The translations under genes were made by a program, and so were the position numbers. DNA of 64,000 nucleotides from Orbilia blumenaviensis (lineage: Eukaryota > Ascomycota > Orbiliomycetes > Orbiliales > Orbiliaceae), in contig JAVHNS010000015.1 of NCBI GenBank assembly GCA_036872755.1, forward strand, positions 1,240,001 through 1,304,000. The letters are read 5' to 3'. The stretch's first letter is position 1. Every line of letters starts with the position of its first letter. This document shows positions 34,528 to 45,230 of this stretch, piece by piece. Under the pieces are notes generated by a model. The model had not been told where the DNA came from and searched no databases. It worked only from the letters and a program-made list of their open reading frames with translations.

Positions 34528-35167
34528 GATTCTAGCTGACAAAGCCGCAGATAAACGGCCTCTATCCCCTCCCTCCGAAGATGACGTCAAAAGGCCCAGA
34601 GCCAGGAGCATTGACTCCCTCCCCAGCCTATCGCAGAACCCAGGCACTCCTCCGCAGCAAGACGAGGAAGATGTATCCTTCGTGGGCAGCAGCCCTCAAA
34701 CAAACCTGGCCGCAAACGACTTATACGCATTTGCCAGAAGCTTGGAGTACGCGGAATGCATCTACTGCCGATGGACAGGCATTAGCAAAGCTCCTGACCA
34801 CAGTCTCGATGAATGCACAGAACAGCCGGAAGGCTTTATTGAGAAGTGTGAGAAGATGGTGCGAGGGAAATGCCTGTGCGGCCTGGAGCACACGAGCGAT
34901 CCTTGTGCCCTGACAAGGATGGCGAAGGCGGTTTCAGGCCTTGCGACGGTCGTAGACGAGCTGCGGGACGACTTTTCGCTGTGCATCCTGGGAGAGTGGT
35001 GCGATCTAGGTTCCTACGAGGCGTGGTGTCTGAAAGAGGGTAGATGGCGCGGTGAGATTATCCCAAACCCGCTCAGGCTGCTCGATTCAGCACGGGAACT
35101 AGCAGAAGACGAGCCTAAGTGGCGAAGTAAATGGGTCCCGGAGCAAAACGTCTTCTATTGTATCTAG
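34528..35167 (+). CDS. Cysteine-rich zinc module protein, start uncertain
   Basis: An open frame from about 34528 (after an in-frame stop and just past possible 3' splice sites) to a TAG at 35165 gives about 210 residues. The N-terminal third is charged and P/S-rich. Then come CIYCRW, H and C spaced C-x2-C...H...C, CLCGLEH and further Cys. This resembles the tail of the neighbouring helicase (CAACYLVGRR...H...CPIC...CFECSLPL). No ATG in a good position opens the frame, so a 5' exon is missing from my model, or the piece is a relic of a second helicase copy. Function unknown. Confidence 0.45.
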
Positions 35168-35332
35168 GCAGGCTGCTATTACAAGGCCGTCCTCTCAAGC
35201 ATCTAGGCATGTTAACATCTATTATTGTATATAAACACAAAAAGAAAATAAAAGAGAGGAAAGGGAGAAAAGAAAAACAAAGGAAAAGACAAGGTAGAGT
35301 ATACATGTATGTAAGAGGACCTTCTAGTATTG

Positions 35333-37618
35333 CTAAGGTCGAATTTTTTCCCCCATAAGAAGCCACAGCCATCGGTCTCCAGCGTCGTCCAATGGGAGTT
35401 TCAGCTTCGATGCGTCTTCCAAAGTAAGACCTCTACACCAGCCGTCTGAGCCGTCTACCCAGATCCCAGTCGATATCCTCCAGCGACGAGAGTAGTGGAC
35501 GACGTTACAGAGAGGGATATCGAGGCCTATTGCCTTTGAGACTAGATTGGAAATGCCGGCAGCAGTAAACGGACGGTTGGAGATATCACGAAAGACAGTC
35601 TGCGGGTCGAGAGTGACACGTGGTGCCTGATTTTCGTTGGCGTAGAGAGAGAGCTTCTCCTTGAAGGGCACAACAAATATCAAGTAGACCAACCAAAATG
35701 CACTCATGAGGAAGCCCAGCCGTCTGATCACAGGATTTTCGGTCCCCCATGCCATGTACACCCTGCCTTCACGGAAAAAGATGTTATTGGCTAGAACTGT
35801 GCCATCCTTCGCGACGAGCGTAGCTAGCCTCTCAGGAGACTCTCCGAGGTAGATTATAGAAGTAGCCATGAGTAGAGTTTCGTATTTCGCGCAAAATTCC
35901 AGCTGTGAGGCCAAGAGCTTTTCATCCGGGGCAGCCTCGAAAGATGGGTTGTTCTTTAGGAATTCTTGCCACAAATTGTCGCGGGGACCCGAGTCAGGAA
36001 GAAATAAGCAGTCGTCAGTGGGAGAGTTCGTGACACCGCCGTCGAGAAGGATGCTAGAAAAGTGCTTCATGACTATGCCTAAGAAGTCTTCGGTCAAACC
36101 TCGGAAAATTTCCCTGATGCGTCTGGAATCCATGAGCTTAGAGGGCTGTGAATAATATCGCAGATATTGAGAACTGCGGGCCACCATCCCAATAGCAGTG
36201 TTATGCGCAGGATTTGCCGCGTCGCAGTACGAAGACTCGTCATCGAAGGGATTGCCTGGGATACGTTTGAGGGAGAGCTCGGAGGCTGTTTTCCATACCA
36301 GCAGATGATCGACCATCTCTATCGCTACATCAAAGACGAATAAAATCTGGTCATCCGCAAGGAGTGTGGATGTCTTTACAGTGTGCTTGGAGGCCCAGAT
36401 CTTAAGGAATGATAGCAGGATATTTGCTGACACCCGTTGCATGCCGTCCAGAGGTTGCAAAGCGCAGTCAAGAACGAGGCTCACTAGATACCGTTCCATA
36501 TTTTCATCAGAGGCAGCGCAGGCCAGGTTCAGGAGGGTGGTGGTTAAGGTTTCCGGAGGGGAAATACCGGATGCAGTAAGGCTAGACTCCCTGCAGTCGT
36601 CGAGTATTTCGAGAGTGAACTCGACAAAGCTGGTGAATAGCTCAAAATGTACAAGAGAAGGCAGCACACGGTCTAGTTTCAGAGCCTTGATGATATTTGC
36701 GGAGGTTGCAAATATCCGTCGGGCAAGCTGCTTCCTGTATGCACTCTGCGGGCTATCCGTGCCTGGAACCTGGTAGGCTAGGTGGAAGTTGGTGTGGACA
36801 TCCACACCGCTCTCTCGCCAGAAGAGAGTGATCGGAGGGAGGAATACGGGATTCGTCGGTCCGTATTTGGATACCTCATAGATCCCCCCGGGCGCCAGAG
36901 CGGATGTTGTATCATTCGGAGCAACCGGTAGATCATCCAGAATGGCCAGTGGATCATCCAAAGTGGCTGGTGGGTCGTTCTTCAGGCCCTTCTTGAGCCG
37001 GACAGGGGATTCATCTCTCGCCGGACGCGATTTACCCTTAGATTCAGTGCAGTTGCTTTTCAGCTTGGCGAGCTCACTTAGGAAGTATTTGGGTGACCCA
37101 GCGGTGGTTTCGGGGCTGGACGATTTGGTCATATCGATGATGTCGATATGGGTAGCTCCCGGCGACACAGGGAGATGTGCAGAGAGAGATTTACACGAGA
37201 CACTTCCAAGGAGATCAGATGCAGGCTCATCTTCGGGCACCGGGTTATCATCCTGGCTGGGACTAGCACACTGCGAGCTTCCCTGGACGATCGGACTGAG
37301 GATGCCATCAGTGCCGGGATTGATGCTCTCCGGGATATTTTGCGGGGCACGCAGCTCCAGTTCTGGATCTGAGAGGGCTAGCAAGGTGGCTGGACGCTGA
37401 ACGAGGGGAGCAGCAAGCGGAGGAGAGGACATCTTATTACCCGCCTGAAGGATATTCGCCATAGTCTTTCCAAGCTTTTCCCTGAGGGTCGAGGCCTCGA
37501 GACGATGAGGCGGTGAAGAGTTCATCGTGGTGATGGTTGAGAGGGTAGATATGGGCGATGGTTGGGGCGACGTTGGCTCGATGCTCAAGTTGAGTTGCGT
37601 CATCAATACTCTATACAT
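35333..37618 (-). CDS. Large protein with degenerate tyrosine-recombinase-like C-terminus
   Basis: A single open frame of 761 aa from ATG 37618; ATGs at codons 6 and 32 are alternatives. The first 250 residues are disordered and rich in S, P, D and E. The rest is mostly helical. The C-terminal 180 residues can be laid on the recombinase core of the genes at 29151 and 48752: GESPERLATL for GQPPRGPEIL, NIFFREGRVYM for TFFIWEGRTVV, VFRDISNRPFT for LFHDANGRSW, and VVHYSRRWRIST for ISTYRQLVVAM. The distance between the first and second Arg regions is nearly the same (about 115 against 121). The Lys, the GH histidine and the Tyr are absent, so it cannot be an active recombinase. It may be a regulatory or DNA-binding relative. 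The similarity is by eye only. Confidence 0.72.
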   Translation of the reverse strand: MYRVLMTQLNLSIEPTSPQPSPISTLSTITTMNSSPPHRLEASTLREKLGKTMANILQAGNKMSSPPLAAPLVQRPATLLALSDPELELRAPQNIPESINPGTDGILSPIVQGSSQCASPSQDDNPVPEDEPASDLLGSVSCKSLSAHLPVSPGATHIDIIDMTKSSSPETTAGSPKYFLSELAKLKSNCTESKGKSRPARDESPVRLKKGLKNDPPATLDDPLAILDDLPVAPNDTTSALAPGGIYEVSKYGPTNPVFLPPITLFWRESGVDVHTNFHLAYQVPGTDSPQSAYRKQLARRIFATSANIIKALKLDRVLPSLVHFELFTSFVEFTLEILDDCRESSLTASGISPPETLTTTLLNLACAASDENMERYLVSLVLDCALQPLDGMQRVSANILLSFLKIWASKHTVKTSTLLADDQILFVFDVAIEMVDHLLVWKTASELSLKRIPGNPFDDESSYCDAANPAHNTAIGMVARSSQYLRYYSQPSKLMDSRRIREIFRGLTEDFLGIVMKHFSSILLDGGVTNSPTDDCLFLPDSGPRDNLWQEFLKNNPSFEAAPDEKLLASQLEFCAKYETLLMATSIIYLGESPERLATLVAKDGTVLANNIFFREGRVYMAWGTENPVIRRLGFLMSAFWLVYLIFVVPFKEKLSLYANENQAPRVTLDPQTVFRDISNRPFTAAGISNLVSKAIGLDIPLCNVVHYSRRWRISTGIWVDGSDGWCRGLTLEDASKLKLPLDDAGDRWLWLLMGEKIRP

Positions 37619-37935
37619 ATTTGCGTACGCACAACCTCCCGCCCCCTAATCGACACCGAAGTGATACGTACTGGCTGCCTTGCTTAACTGCTAAGTACTT
37701 ACCAACCTACGCCCTTAATTTCTTTCCTACGGACCTACCACAGAGGACAATGGAAGCCTTGATACGTGTTTTCACGATTCAGGTATATAACATAGAGAGA
37801 CAGCCATCTTTGAAGTCATCCAGGGAGCGCTCGAGCCCTCGGTCTAGTTTCAAGTTAGCCAAAATCCGTGTGGTACCTCCCTCTTCGTTTAGATACTTCC
37901 TAAGTAGGTATATATCTAAGCAGGCAGGGCTACAG

Positions 37936-37955
37936 CCGTAGTTTCAAAACTACGA
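37936..37955. repeat. Near-palindrome of the CCGTAGTTT family
   Basis: CCGTAGTTTCAAAACTACGA differs from the perfect palindrome at 28408 by two bases. It lies 0.3 kb upstream of the gene at 35333-37618. Confidence 0.85.
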
Positions 37956-38077
37956 GTAATGGTGGATTTTCACGGCTGAGTACCACAGATGCCACGGCAA
38001 TGTTATATATACCTAGACAAAACTATATACCTACGACTATAAGCATATACGGCAGAATTAATGCCCTCCATTTATGC

Positions 38078-38097
38078 CCGTAGTTTTGAAACCACGG
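38078..38097. repeat. Near-palindrome of the CCGTAGTTT family
   Basis: CCGTAGTTTTGAAACCACGG is 142 bp from the copy at 37936. Both differ from the 28408 copy by two changes. Confidence 0.85.
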
Positions 38098-38319
38098 GGT
38101 GTCTGCCATTCTGATATACAAGAATTAAACCCTAGAATTTGGGGATATAACATCTTTTCTCTCGCTCATTTTGTCTTTTTTGTCTTTTTGCTTTCTCTTT
38201 CTTTTTTTTTGCCTCTTTATATTTTTTTAATTTTTTTATTTGAGAGCGTCATCTTATTCCGAAAAGACAAGCAACTGAGTTTGGCTGCGAAATACCATTA
38301 GTATAGCGACAGATACAGC

Positions 38320-39563
38320 TCAACAAAGGAGGTTCAGGCGAACGAATTCGCACAACAGGAGCCAGCCGTTACTGTGTCCCCTGGTCTTTCCCGCAGCGAA
38401 ATCCATGGTTGTTGTTGGTGGAGCGGCCTGGTTCGGTAGACCGCGGTGGTGATTAAACATCTGCATCATGTCTGAATAGTTGGCGAGACACCACAGGAGC
38501 GTGCAGCTTGAGTCACGGTGCTGACAAGAATGCATGGTTGCAGCGTCGGTGAACTCATCGCAGTGGAAGCACTTTGGACCAGCTATTTCATGATATAACC
38601 GCCAATGCTTGAAGTAAAGCCACAAAGGTTGATGGTCGATACAGAATAGCGACTTTTTGGTCCGTTCAGCAATACCGATACCGGGACGGGCGATATTGTT
38701 CTTGAAAAAGCTATCGATGGAAGTGGCCCAGCATGCGGAGCAGTCTTTGGAGTGGTCAAACAGCCACAGTTCCACACGATCTGCCACGGTTGGGGTAGGG
38801 AATAGAAATGTGGATTCATTGATGTATATAGACCTGATTTGATCCGATACTGGTGGCTCCGCGGCCTCCACCGCTGTTGATATATTTATCAGCAAAGCAT
38901 CGACAGGAATAAGGGCGTCCCAACCCCTTTTTTTTCGAAAAAAAAAAAATATAAAATAAATAATAAAAATAATTGAAAGAATTGAAAGAATTTAAAGGAT
39001 AGATATCGTACCATTGACGGCGATTCGTTTCATCAGAAGTTGAGTGCGAAATTCGGACTTGTCTTTAGCAAATGCTTCGGCTACAATAGCCGGTCAGCTG
39101 TGCGCAAGCAGCTGCAGTTCAATGACCTTACCCAATGACTCTCCCGAGACCCTGTTTTCGACAACTTGTGAAGGTTAATGAATGACTTACTACGAGGAGT
39201 AGATGAAAACTCACCTGACTCGACGATTTCTTGGCTCATTTCACGACCTCGATCATTGGTGGATAGGTAGTGCTTGACTTGACTATGAATGTCTAGTAGG
39301 AGTCAGACCAGATTGGCAGTGGAGCAAGAGAAACAATTACATAAAGCTATATCTGAATCTACGGAGAGGTCAGTAGCTAGAATCCGAAAACATAGCCACG
39401 GCGGCTCTCATACCGGAAGCATCCTTTATTTCCTCTTGGGTGGTAGGCTCTATCCCTCGACATCAGCATCGGAACCGAAATACCACATGTACAACACGCT
39501 TCAGGGGAGCAGATGAGGATACATACCAGGAGGAGAGCTTGGAGGTACAATTTCTTGTGGCAT
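38320..39563 (-). CDS. Small CxxC-CxxH-CxxC zinc protein
   Basis: Four exons: 39527-39563, 39215-39292, 39012-39080, 38320-38873; 245 aa. The start is MPQEIVPPSSPP. A 20-nt stretch near 39150 has splice-like borders but breaks the frame, so I left it out. The zinc module reads CSACW, then LFCIDHQPLW, then CFHCDEF, with further pairs HSCQHRDSSC and CTLLWC. The order matches the modules at 26115-28049 and 53527-54690. The intron before the last exon carries a long A/T tract. No enzymatic motif; likely a zinc-stabilised adaptor or DNA-binding protein (inference). Confidence 0.62.
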
Positions 39564-40577
39564 CTTTATGAGATTTAGTATGACGAAGTGCTCACCGACG
39601 ATGGTCTAGCCAGTGAAGTGATTGATGGAGATGGCTGGTGGGTGGATGGCTTACGGGGTACAGTTGGGTCCAACACAGGCTGGATATATATAGTTGTTTT
39701 CTGAGTCGACTAGTCCCACAAAACTATCGATACTAGTAGAACAAAAACGCCTTATATATGCTTCTCGATCTATTCGACAGTAGCAGCTACCGACAATCCA
39801 TAGATCTATAGAGGTGCTGAGTCTAAGGCCAAAGCGGATTCGGTTCATGCGTAATATTACAAAACTAGTTATGCGTATATATGGATGTGGGTCGAGGGCA
39901 CCGGTCCGCGGTTTATAAGTTTAGCTGCCCAGAACGTAGAGCTAGATCGACTACAGGGATTGGATCTCAGCTGTCATACCAGGAGGACGCCGTCATAGAT
40001 ATATATATATATACGACCTCCCAGCTCTATAGATCTAAAGTGAAAATTATATTCATGGGAACAGCAGCTTCCGAAGATAACCACAAGCTCTAGTGTTTTG
40101 GAAAGACCAGACCGGTAGCCATTCTATAAAGCTGATTTACCTGTGCTCATGGCGATGTATAAGTCCTTATGTGATGCGTATATATATGTTGTGGTCATCG
40201 GTTATATATCTTTGCGAGAGGACAAATGGGGACATTTCGGGACAAGGACGGGGAGGAATAAGGCGGAAAAAAAAAAGAGAAAAGATAAAATTAAAGATAG
40301 TATTAGCAACAGGATGATACCCATGGAAGGGTTATTTACGGAGGCTACGAGGCTGCTACCGGTCCGGTAGATGCCAGGGCTACAATGGGGTGCACTACCT
40401 GCAACAACGGGGCTGGAAACCGCTAAACTGCACGATATATGGAGGATGGCATCATTGCACTTTCTCCCGGCCCCTCTTTCTTTCCTTACCTGTTCTCCTC
40501 CTTCATCCAACCTCCTCATCTCTTACGTCAGAGCACTTACCTTAGAGCACTCAAAGTAGGGTACCGACTTCGGGAAC
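39564..40577. other. Gene-free stretch
   Basis: No gene, repeat or site recognised apart from a short AT run near 39999-40011 and a purine-rich tract near 40264-40290. It is the divergent promoter space of genes 38320 and 40578. Confidence 0.55.
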
Positions 40578-42786
40578 ATGAAGAGGGCTATGTCGGGCGT
40601 ATCACAAGGTGAGAGCTTCATATCTCATCCTGCTGGAGCAAACTAATTATAACGTCATGGTATGTCAATATAGATAGACCAGGGAGCCGGCTCGTGGATG
40701 AGTTGGAAGCAGTCATCCGGAGGAAGAGACAAGGTATATATTTCGTATATGTTCCGATCTTCAGGTTCTCACTAAACAGACAGCAGGAGACTTTACCCGT
40801 TCTATAGACGTTCCCCGGCTTAGGAGGATAACCGAGTGCATTGCAGCTGAAGTAGAGCTGTATCCTGCATTTCCCGAAGGAGAAGACGATGTTTCTTTTA
40901 CCACCGAGGACAGCGAGCCTCTTTCGCTCGATAAAGAGAGGATATACGAGGGCAAAGTGTTCCTGCTGACACACGATGTCATGAGACATGTCCTCGAAAG
41001 CTACTCACCGGCTGCAGGAGCTCCCGAGTTCGACTGGTTCGCACAGTGGGACTGGAAGGGCAGATATCCAGCTGTGGATCGAAACCTGCGGGTTGCGCTC
41101 AAGCGTCACGGGATGAGAACGGATGCGATCTTTATACCAGACCAGGACCACTCCCGGTGGCACAGCCAGGAGCCGGCGATGTGGAAACTGGCCCAGGATA
41201 CTCTCGAAACCGAGAGGTACATCCACTCATGTACCGATCATGCGATCTTGATCTTCGTGGTACACAAGCTGCCAGACTCCATCACGAACTTCGACATCAA
41301 GTTCACCGATAGTTGTGGGTCAGTCCGGAGGTTTGAAGAAGAGTCGAACTTGGAAACGATTGATTATAATGTGAAAGATGTGGATCACTACGTTGGCTGC
41401 GAGATTGCTAAGCGATTTAACGGAGTTCTTTCATCGAACCTTCGCTTCCCGAGAATGGCCGACGAAGATAGTGACCAAGAGAACCAGCCGCCAGCGGGAG
41501 ACGGCGGATTTACAACGACAAAGAACCCCAAGTTCAAGCGGATAAACAACCGCGAGAAGCCCCAGGAAGCCCAAGAAAAGCCCAAGCAGCCCAGACAGCC
41601 CAAACAGAAGAAGCTGGGGGAGATGGGGGTCATTAAGAGACCAAAACTACCAAGATCCGAGGGCGGCGAGGAGTCTGGTCCAAAATCAGCAGACGACCAG
41701 CCCGCTTCGGAGCAATCACAGAAGAGGAGACCAAGAAAGAGATCCAAAACTGTTGATGGTAGCGAGGAGGAGGTCGAGGAAGTTGCAACTAGAATAGCCG
41801 ATGCCATTCAGGTCCTGAGCGGGGAAGACAAGGAAGCAGTCGCAAGAGGAAGAGCTTCTTGCATTGTAAGACTCTCCCACAGCTGCCTGACCGGGCCTGT
41901 CATCCATAGTATCTGGCAAGCCCTGCGCTCTCGCGACGGTAGCTTTCTGTGCGACTTTTCAGCGAGAGACTTGGCACGGGCGGTGGACCTTCTTGGGGTC
42001 ACTCGTAAAGTCAGAACCATGGGCGTGAGGAATGTTCACAATGCCGGCAGGCAGAAAAAGTTCATATCCAGTGTGGTATTTGCCAGTATTGAAAAGTCGA
42101 ACACAGCTCTGTTCCTCAACTACTTTGAAACGGCGCTGATGACGTTGGTTTCCTACCTCGACTACAAGAATAAGCTGGAGACACCAGATCAGAATGGCAA
42201 ACCGGTCGATAAAACCAAGCTTCTCGATGAGATGTGCCGTGAGGCGGTCCCGGAAGCGATGAAACTGCTGCACAAAGACGCAGTGCCGTTCAATACTTTG
42301 CCCGTTGAACAACAAGACCACCTGTTGAAGACTATACGGGCGAAGCTACACGACTACAACGGTGCGGGGAAGTTTTGGCACGGGATCATCACTACCGGGT
42401 TGGAGGATGGCAAAGGGTTGGGGCTGGGGGCACTCATTATGTTCGACTTCTTTGGTGACGCGAAAACCACGAGATACAGGTAAGTTGGAGAGACTACGGC
42501 TCCTACCACTCCGTGAGCTAACTGTCTCAGTTTGTACAAGCAGTACGGGCCCCGCCACTCGGATCTGATTACTTCGCACCTCGAAAGGTCGATCCCAGGG
42601 ATCAGGGACATTCGCGTGGTTCTCGAAAACATCGCACTCGAAATACTTGGCTTCCGGTTGGAGAAAGGCCACACAACAGCATGCCGTCTGACCGAAATGG
42701 ACGGCGATGAAGCGCAAGACATCGCTAACGAGACGGTCGACCGTGCAAGGAGGGTGGACGTATTTCGAGAGGCGCTCGAAGATTGA
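40578..42786 (+). CDS. Accessory-block protein of unknown function (paralogue of 46049-47737)
   Basis: Four exons: 40578-40608, 40674-40733, 40784-42479, 42531-42786; 680 aa. The N-terminal 240 residues form a folded part with DAIFIPDQDHSRW. A very charged, lysine-rich central segment follows (KRPKLPRSEGG, KRRPRKRSKTV), probably a nuclear targeting or nucleic-acid-binding stretch. The C-terminal domain ends GLGLGALIMFDFFG, across the last splice site, then VLENIALEILGFRLEKG. The gene at 46049-47737 has the same layout (SAIFIPNDS, KLGFGAFILFDIDE, LENITLSLAGFALAGWW) and a last intron at the same place in the domain with the same phase, so they are paralogues. I recognise no family. Confidence 0.75.
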
Positions 42787-43007
42787 TTTGTTACCGTATA
42801 TTTATTACCCTCGTCTGAACAGCGCTGCAGCGCCATATAATATCTATTTTTTGTTTCCTCTAACTAGTTACAACACAGTAGCAGCTGTAACATGCAATGG
42901 CAATACCAACAACATAAAGTAAAAAATAAAATAAAATGAAAATAAATAAACAAAATTAATCATAAAAAATAGAAGCAAATAAATGGATGGGCGGTGGAGA
43001 AGAGAGG

Positions 43008-43011
<4 letters not shown>

Positions 43012-43084
<73 letters not shown>
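43012..43084 (+). repeat. GA dinucleotide microsatellite
   Basis: About 36 uninterrupted GA units lie in the 3' spacer between two convergent genes. Confidence 0.95.
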
Positions 43085-43087
<3 letters not shown>

Positions 43088-43157
43088 CTGCCGGCGGAAG
43101 GGGTAAATGTAGTTCACGGGCGAGCAGAAGGTTACGAGCAAAGATGGTTGGGCTTAG

Positions 43158-45230
43158 TTAGCGAGACTCATATTCTGATACCTGACGCGTCATCTCATTA
43201 GTCCACCGGGGGAGATAGTCTTTTGTGATATCCTCGCAAAACGATTTGAGAAGGCGTTCAGTTTTGGGGCCCGAAGAGCCGCTCAATAAATAACTGACCA
43301 GTTCCAGGTTGCTTGGCTCCTCCCAGGGGCTCGCGCCTATTTGGCAGAGCGAGATCTTGCATTCTGTATCCAGCTTCGCAATGCCAGCCGGTACTGCTTC
43401 ACCATCGTTCTGGGGGCGAAAGGGGCTCGTGTTCTGATGGGCGTCGGCGCAAGACTTGCGCACAGACTCAGCTACATCATGGTCTGGGAGGAGGGAGGTT
43501 GAAGAGTCGAAAGCAACAAAGCTCTTGTCCCCGTAAACTTTGTGGCTGACTGTGGCCTTCTTCACAATGAACAAGAGATCACCCACAGCTCGTTGGATAA
43601 TTTTTTGAGGCGTCCCGTCGGAGAAGGCGAGAGTGGTTTCTACGGTTGTATTCCCGCCAAGGACAACAAACACGGAGCCTGGATCCGCCTCTGAGGTATC
43701 GCCTTGCTGCGCCGATGTTATCTGGTTCACCCCAGTGCCTACGCAGAGAGTGTGGGGGCTTGCGCTCCTGAGGATTGAGTGGATCACGAACAACCTGGGA
43801 TCGCGATAGATGATTTGCTGGAGAACGCCATGCTGGAGATGTTCGATCCGCCCCGTGTTGTCATAAAAAGCGAGCTCGGCATCTGCAATACGAAGGATGG
43901 TTGGGTTGTCCAAAGCCCACTGGTAAAAGCCTCTGATGAAGAGGTATCCTTCATCGTGTACTACTGACACAGCAAACTGGCTGGGATCTAGATCCATCAA
44001 ACGCAGCGCGCCGGAGAGCTCGATGTTGAATGGTGGCAGACCTGTATGCAACCGCATTTTATAATACTGGACCTGCGGTAGCGAGCTGGGATCAAAAAGT
44101 TTGCTGTACAGCTGTTTAATGTGATATTCGCAGGGTTGGCCGCTTAACAGTCTTCTTAATCCGCTTGCGCTTAGGTGTTTATCCGCGTCTATAGCCATAA
44201 CGTCGTCCCTGATGGTCAAGGGGCAGTCACATAGCCTCAAGTCGCATATGCGTTCCGTGGTGTTGCTTAGGGGGCTGTCCGGTGGATCAGTCAACCCATC
44301 ATCATCATCGTCAGCCATCGGGATGTCTTCCATCGGACTGCTCGCGGTGCGCTGTCTTCCAGCAGGAGCTTCCGTCTCAGTATCCGAGTCTCCAGAATCA
44401 GGCTCTGCATCAGAGCTGCTAGCCGTATCGGGGCTGAGAACTAGGCATCGCCGTACACATTCGTCTCCGGTGAGACCAAAAGTCTCCAGTACATTCTTGT
44501 TCAAGAATATCTGTATTCCCGGGCGGCCGGGGACCGTGAATGGTACTAACTGACGATAATGCCGAAGGCTATCCATGGTCTCTTGGTCTAGGACAGCGCA
44601 GGGAGAGTCATGGAAGGTTTTGAAGGCCCATTGGACATCCCTGTGCGTCCAGAAAGGCTGGGCATCGATAGTCGCGAGACTTTTGGTAAGCCGATCCGCC
44701 ATGACTTTGTTCGTTGCCTGAAAGATTTCTTCCACCGTAGGCGGTGGTTTCAAGCCCAAGAAGGACTTTAAATTCGTCGTAAACTCCACAACAACGTGGA
44801 ACCGATACGGCAACAACAAGAGATTGCGGGATACTTTAAGGCTAGTCTCAAGGATTCGAAAGTTGTTACTCAGGGTTATCTGGCGGCTACTTGGTGATTC
44901 GGTACCTCGAACTTTAGGGTTGGCCTTTCCGGCGCTCGTCTTTGGAGATCCCGGCGCGAGCATGTCGTTTATGGTATGGGTTGAGAAACCGCGGGTTTCG
45001 CGAAGGTATGTTCTTATCGCTGTACTCACGGCAAGGAAGCACCCTTTCGATTTTATCTGTGCCAGAGCCTTGTGACACTTCGTTGCCAGTTTCAGGCAGT
45101 CCGCCTTTTCCAAACCATCAAAGCTCGCCGAAATCACGATAACAATAACTCCGTTAGTTATCCCGACTGTCTCAGCGAGCTTGACGATCTTATCGACAAC
45201 GAGACCAGATTCCACGCTTTGGGGATCCAT
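43158..45230 (-). CDS. 690-aa accessory protein of unknown function
   Basis: A single open frame from ATG 45230 (MDPQSVESGLVVDKIVK) to a stop at 43158. The N-terminal part has a hydrophobic strand (GVIVIVISASFDGLEK) and helices. Residues about 290-345 are a strongly acidic disordered stretch with a run of five D. After it, FNIELSGALRLMDLDP and VGDLLFIVKKATVSHKVYG suggest strands of a possible beta-barrel. I looked for the H-x-D/E...H signature of dioxygenases and did not find a clear one. It is convergent with the gene at 40578. No family recognised. Confidence 0.72.
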   Translation of the reverse strand: MDPQSVESGLVVDKIVKLAETVGITNGVIVIVISASFDGLEKADCLKLATKCHKALAQIKSKGCFLAVSTAIRTYLRETRGFSTHTINDMLAPGSPKTSAGKANPKVRGTESPSSRQITLSNNFRILETSLKVSRNLLLLPYRFHVVVEFTTNLKSFLGLKPPPTVEEIFQATNKVMADRLTKSLATIDAQPFWTHRDVQWAFKTFHDSPCAVLDQETMDSLRHYRQLVPFTVPGRPGIQIFLNKNVLETFGLTGDECVRRCLVLSPDTASSSDAEPDSGDSDTETEAPAGRQRTASSPMEDIPMADDDDDGLTDPPDSPLSNTTERICDLRLCDCPLTIRDDVMAIDADKHLSASGLRRLLSGQPCEYHIKQLYSKLFDPSSLPQVQYYKMRLHTGLPPFNIELSGALRLMDLDPSQFAVSVVHDEGYLFIRGFYQWALDNPTILRIADAELAFYDNTGRIEHLQHGVLQQIIYRDPRLFVIHSILRSASPHTLCVGTGVNQITSAQQGDTSEADPGSVFVVLGGNTTVETTLAFSDGTPQKIIQRAVGDLLFIVKKATVSHKVYGDKSFVAFDSSTSLLPDHDVAESVRKSCADAHQNTSPFRPQNDGEAVPAGIAKLDTECKISLCQIGASPWEEPSNLELVSYLLSGSSGPKTERLLKSFCEDITKDYLPRWTNEMTRQVSEYESR

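Noticed and set aside
39140..39170. Extra 20-nt exon in the zinc protein gene at 38320-39563
   Set aside because: Splice-like borders exist, but including it shifts the frame to an early stop in the next exon.
40578..42786. GIY-YIG endonuclease-like domain
   Set aside because: FLNYFETALM could resemble the helix with the catalytic Glu, but no GIY-YIG strand pair or arginine in the right place was found.
43158..45230. TET/JBP or other 2-oxoglutarate oxygenase
   Set aside because: Beta-rich segments are present, but there is no clear H-x-D/E with a distal His and Arg.
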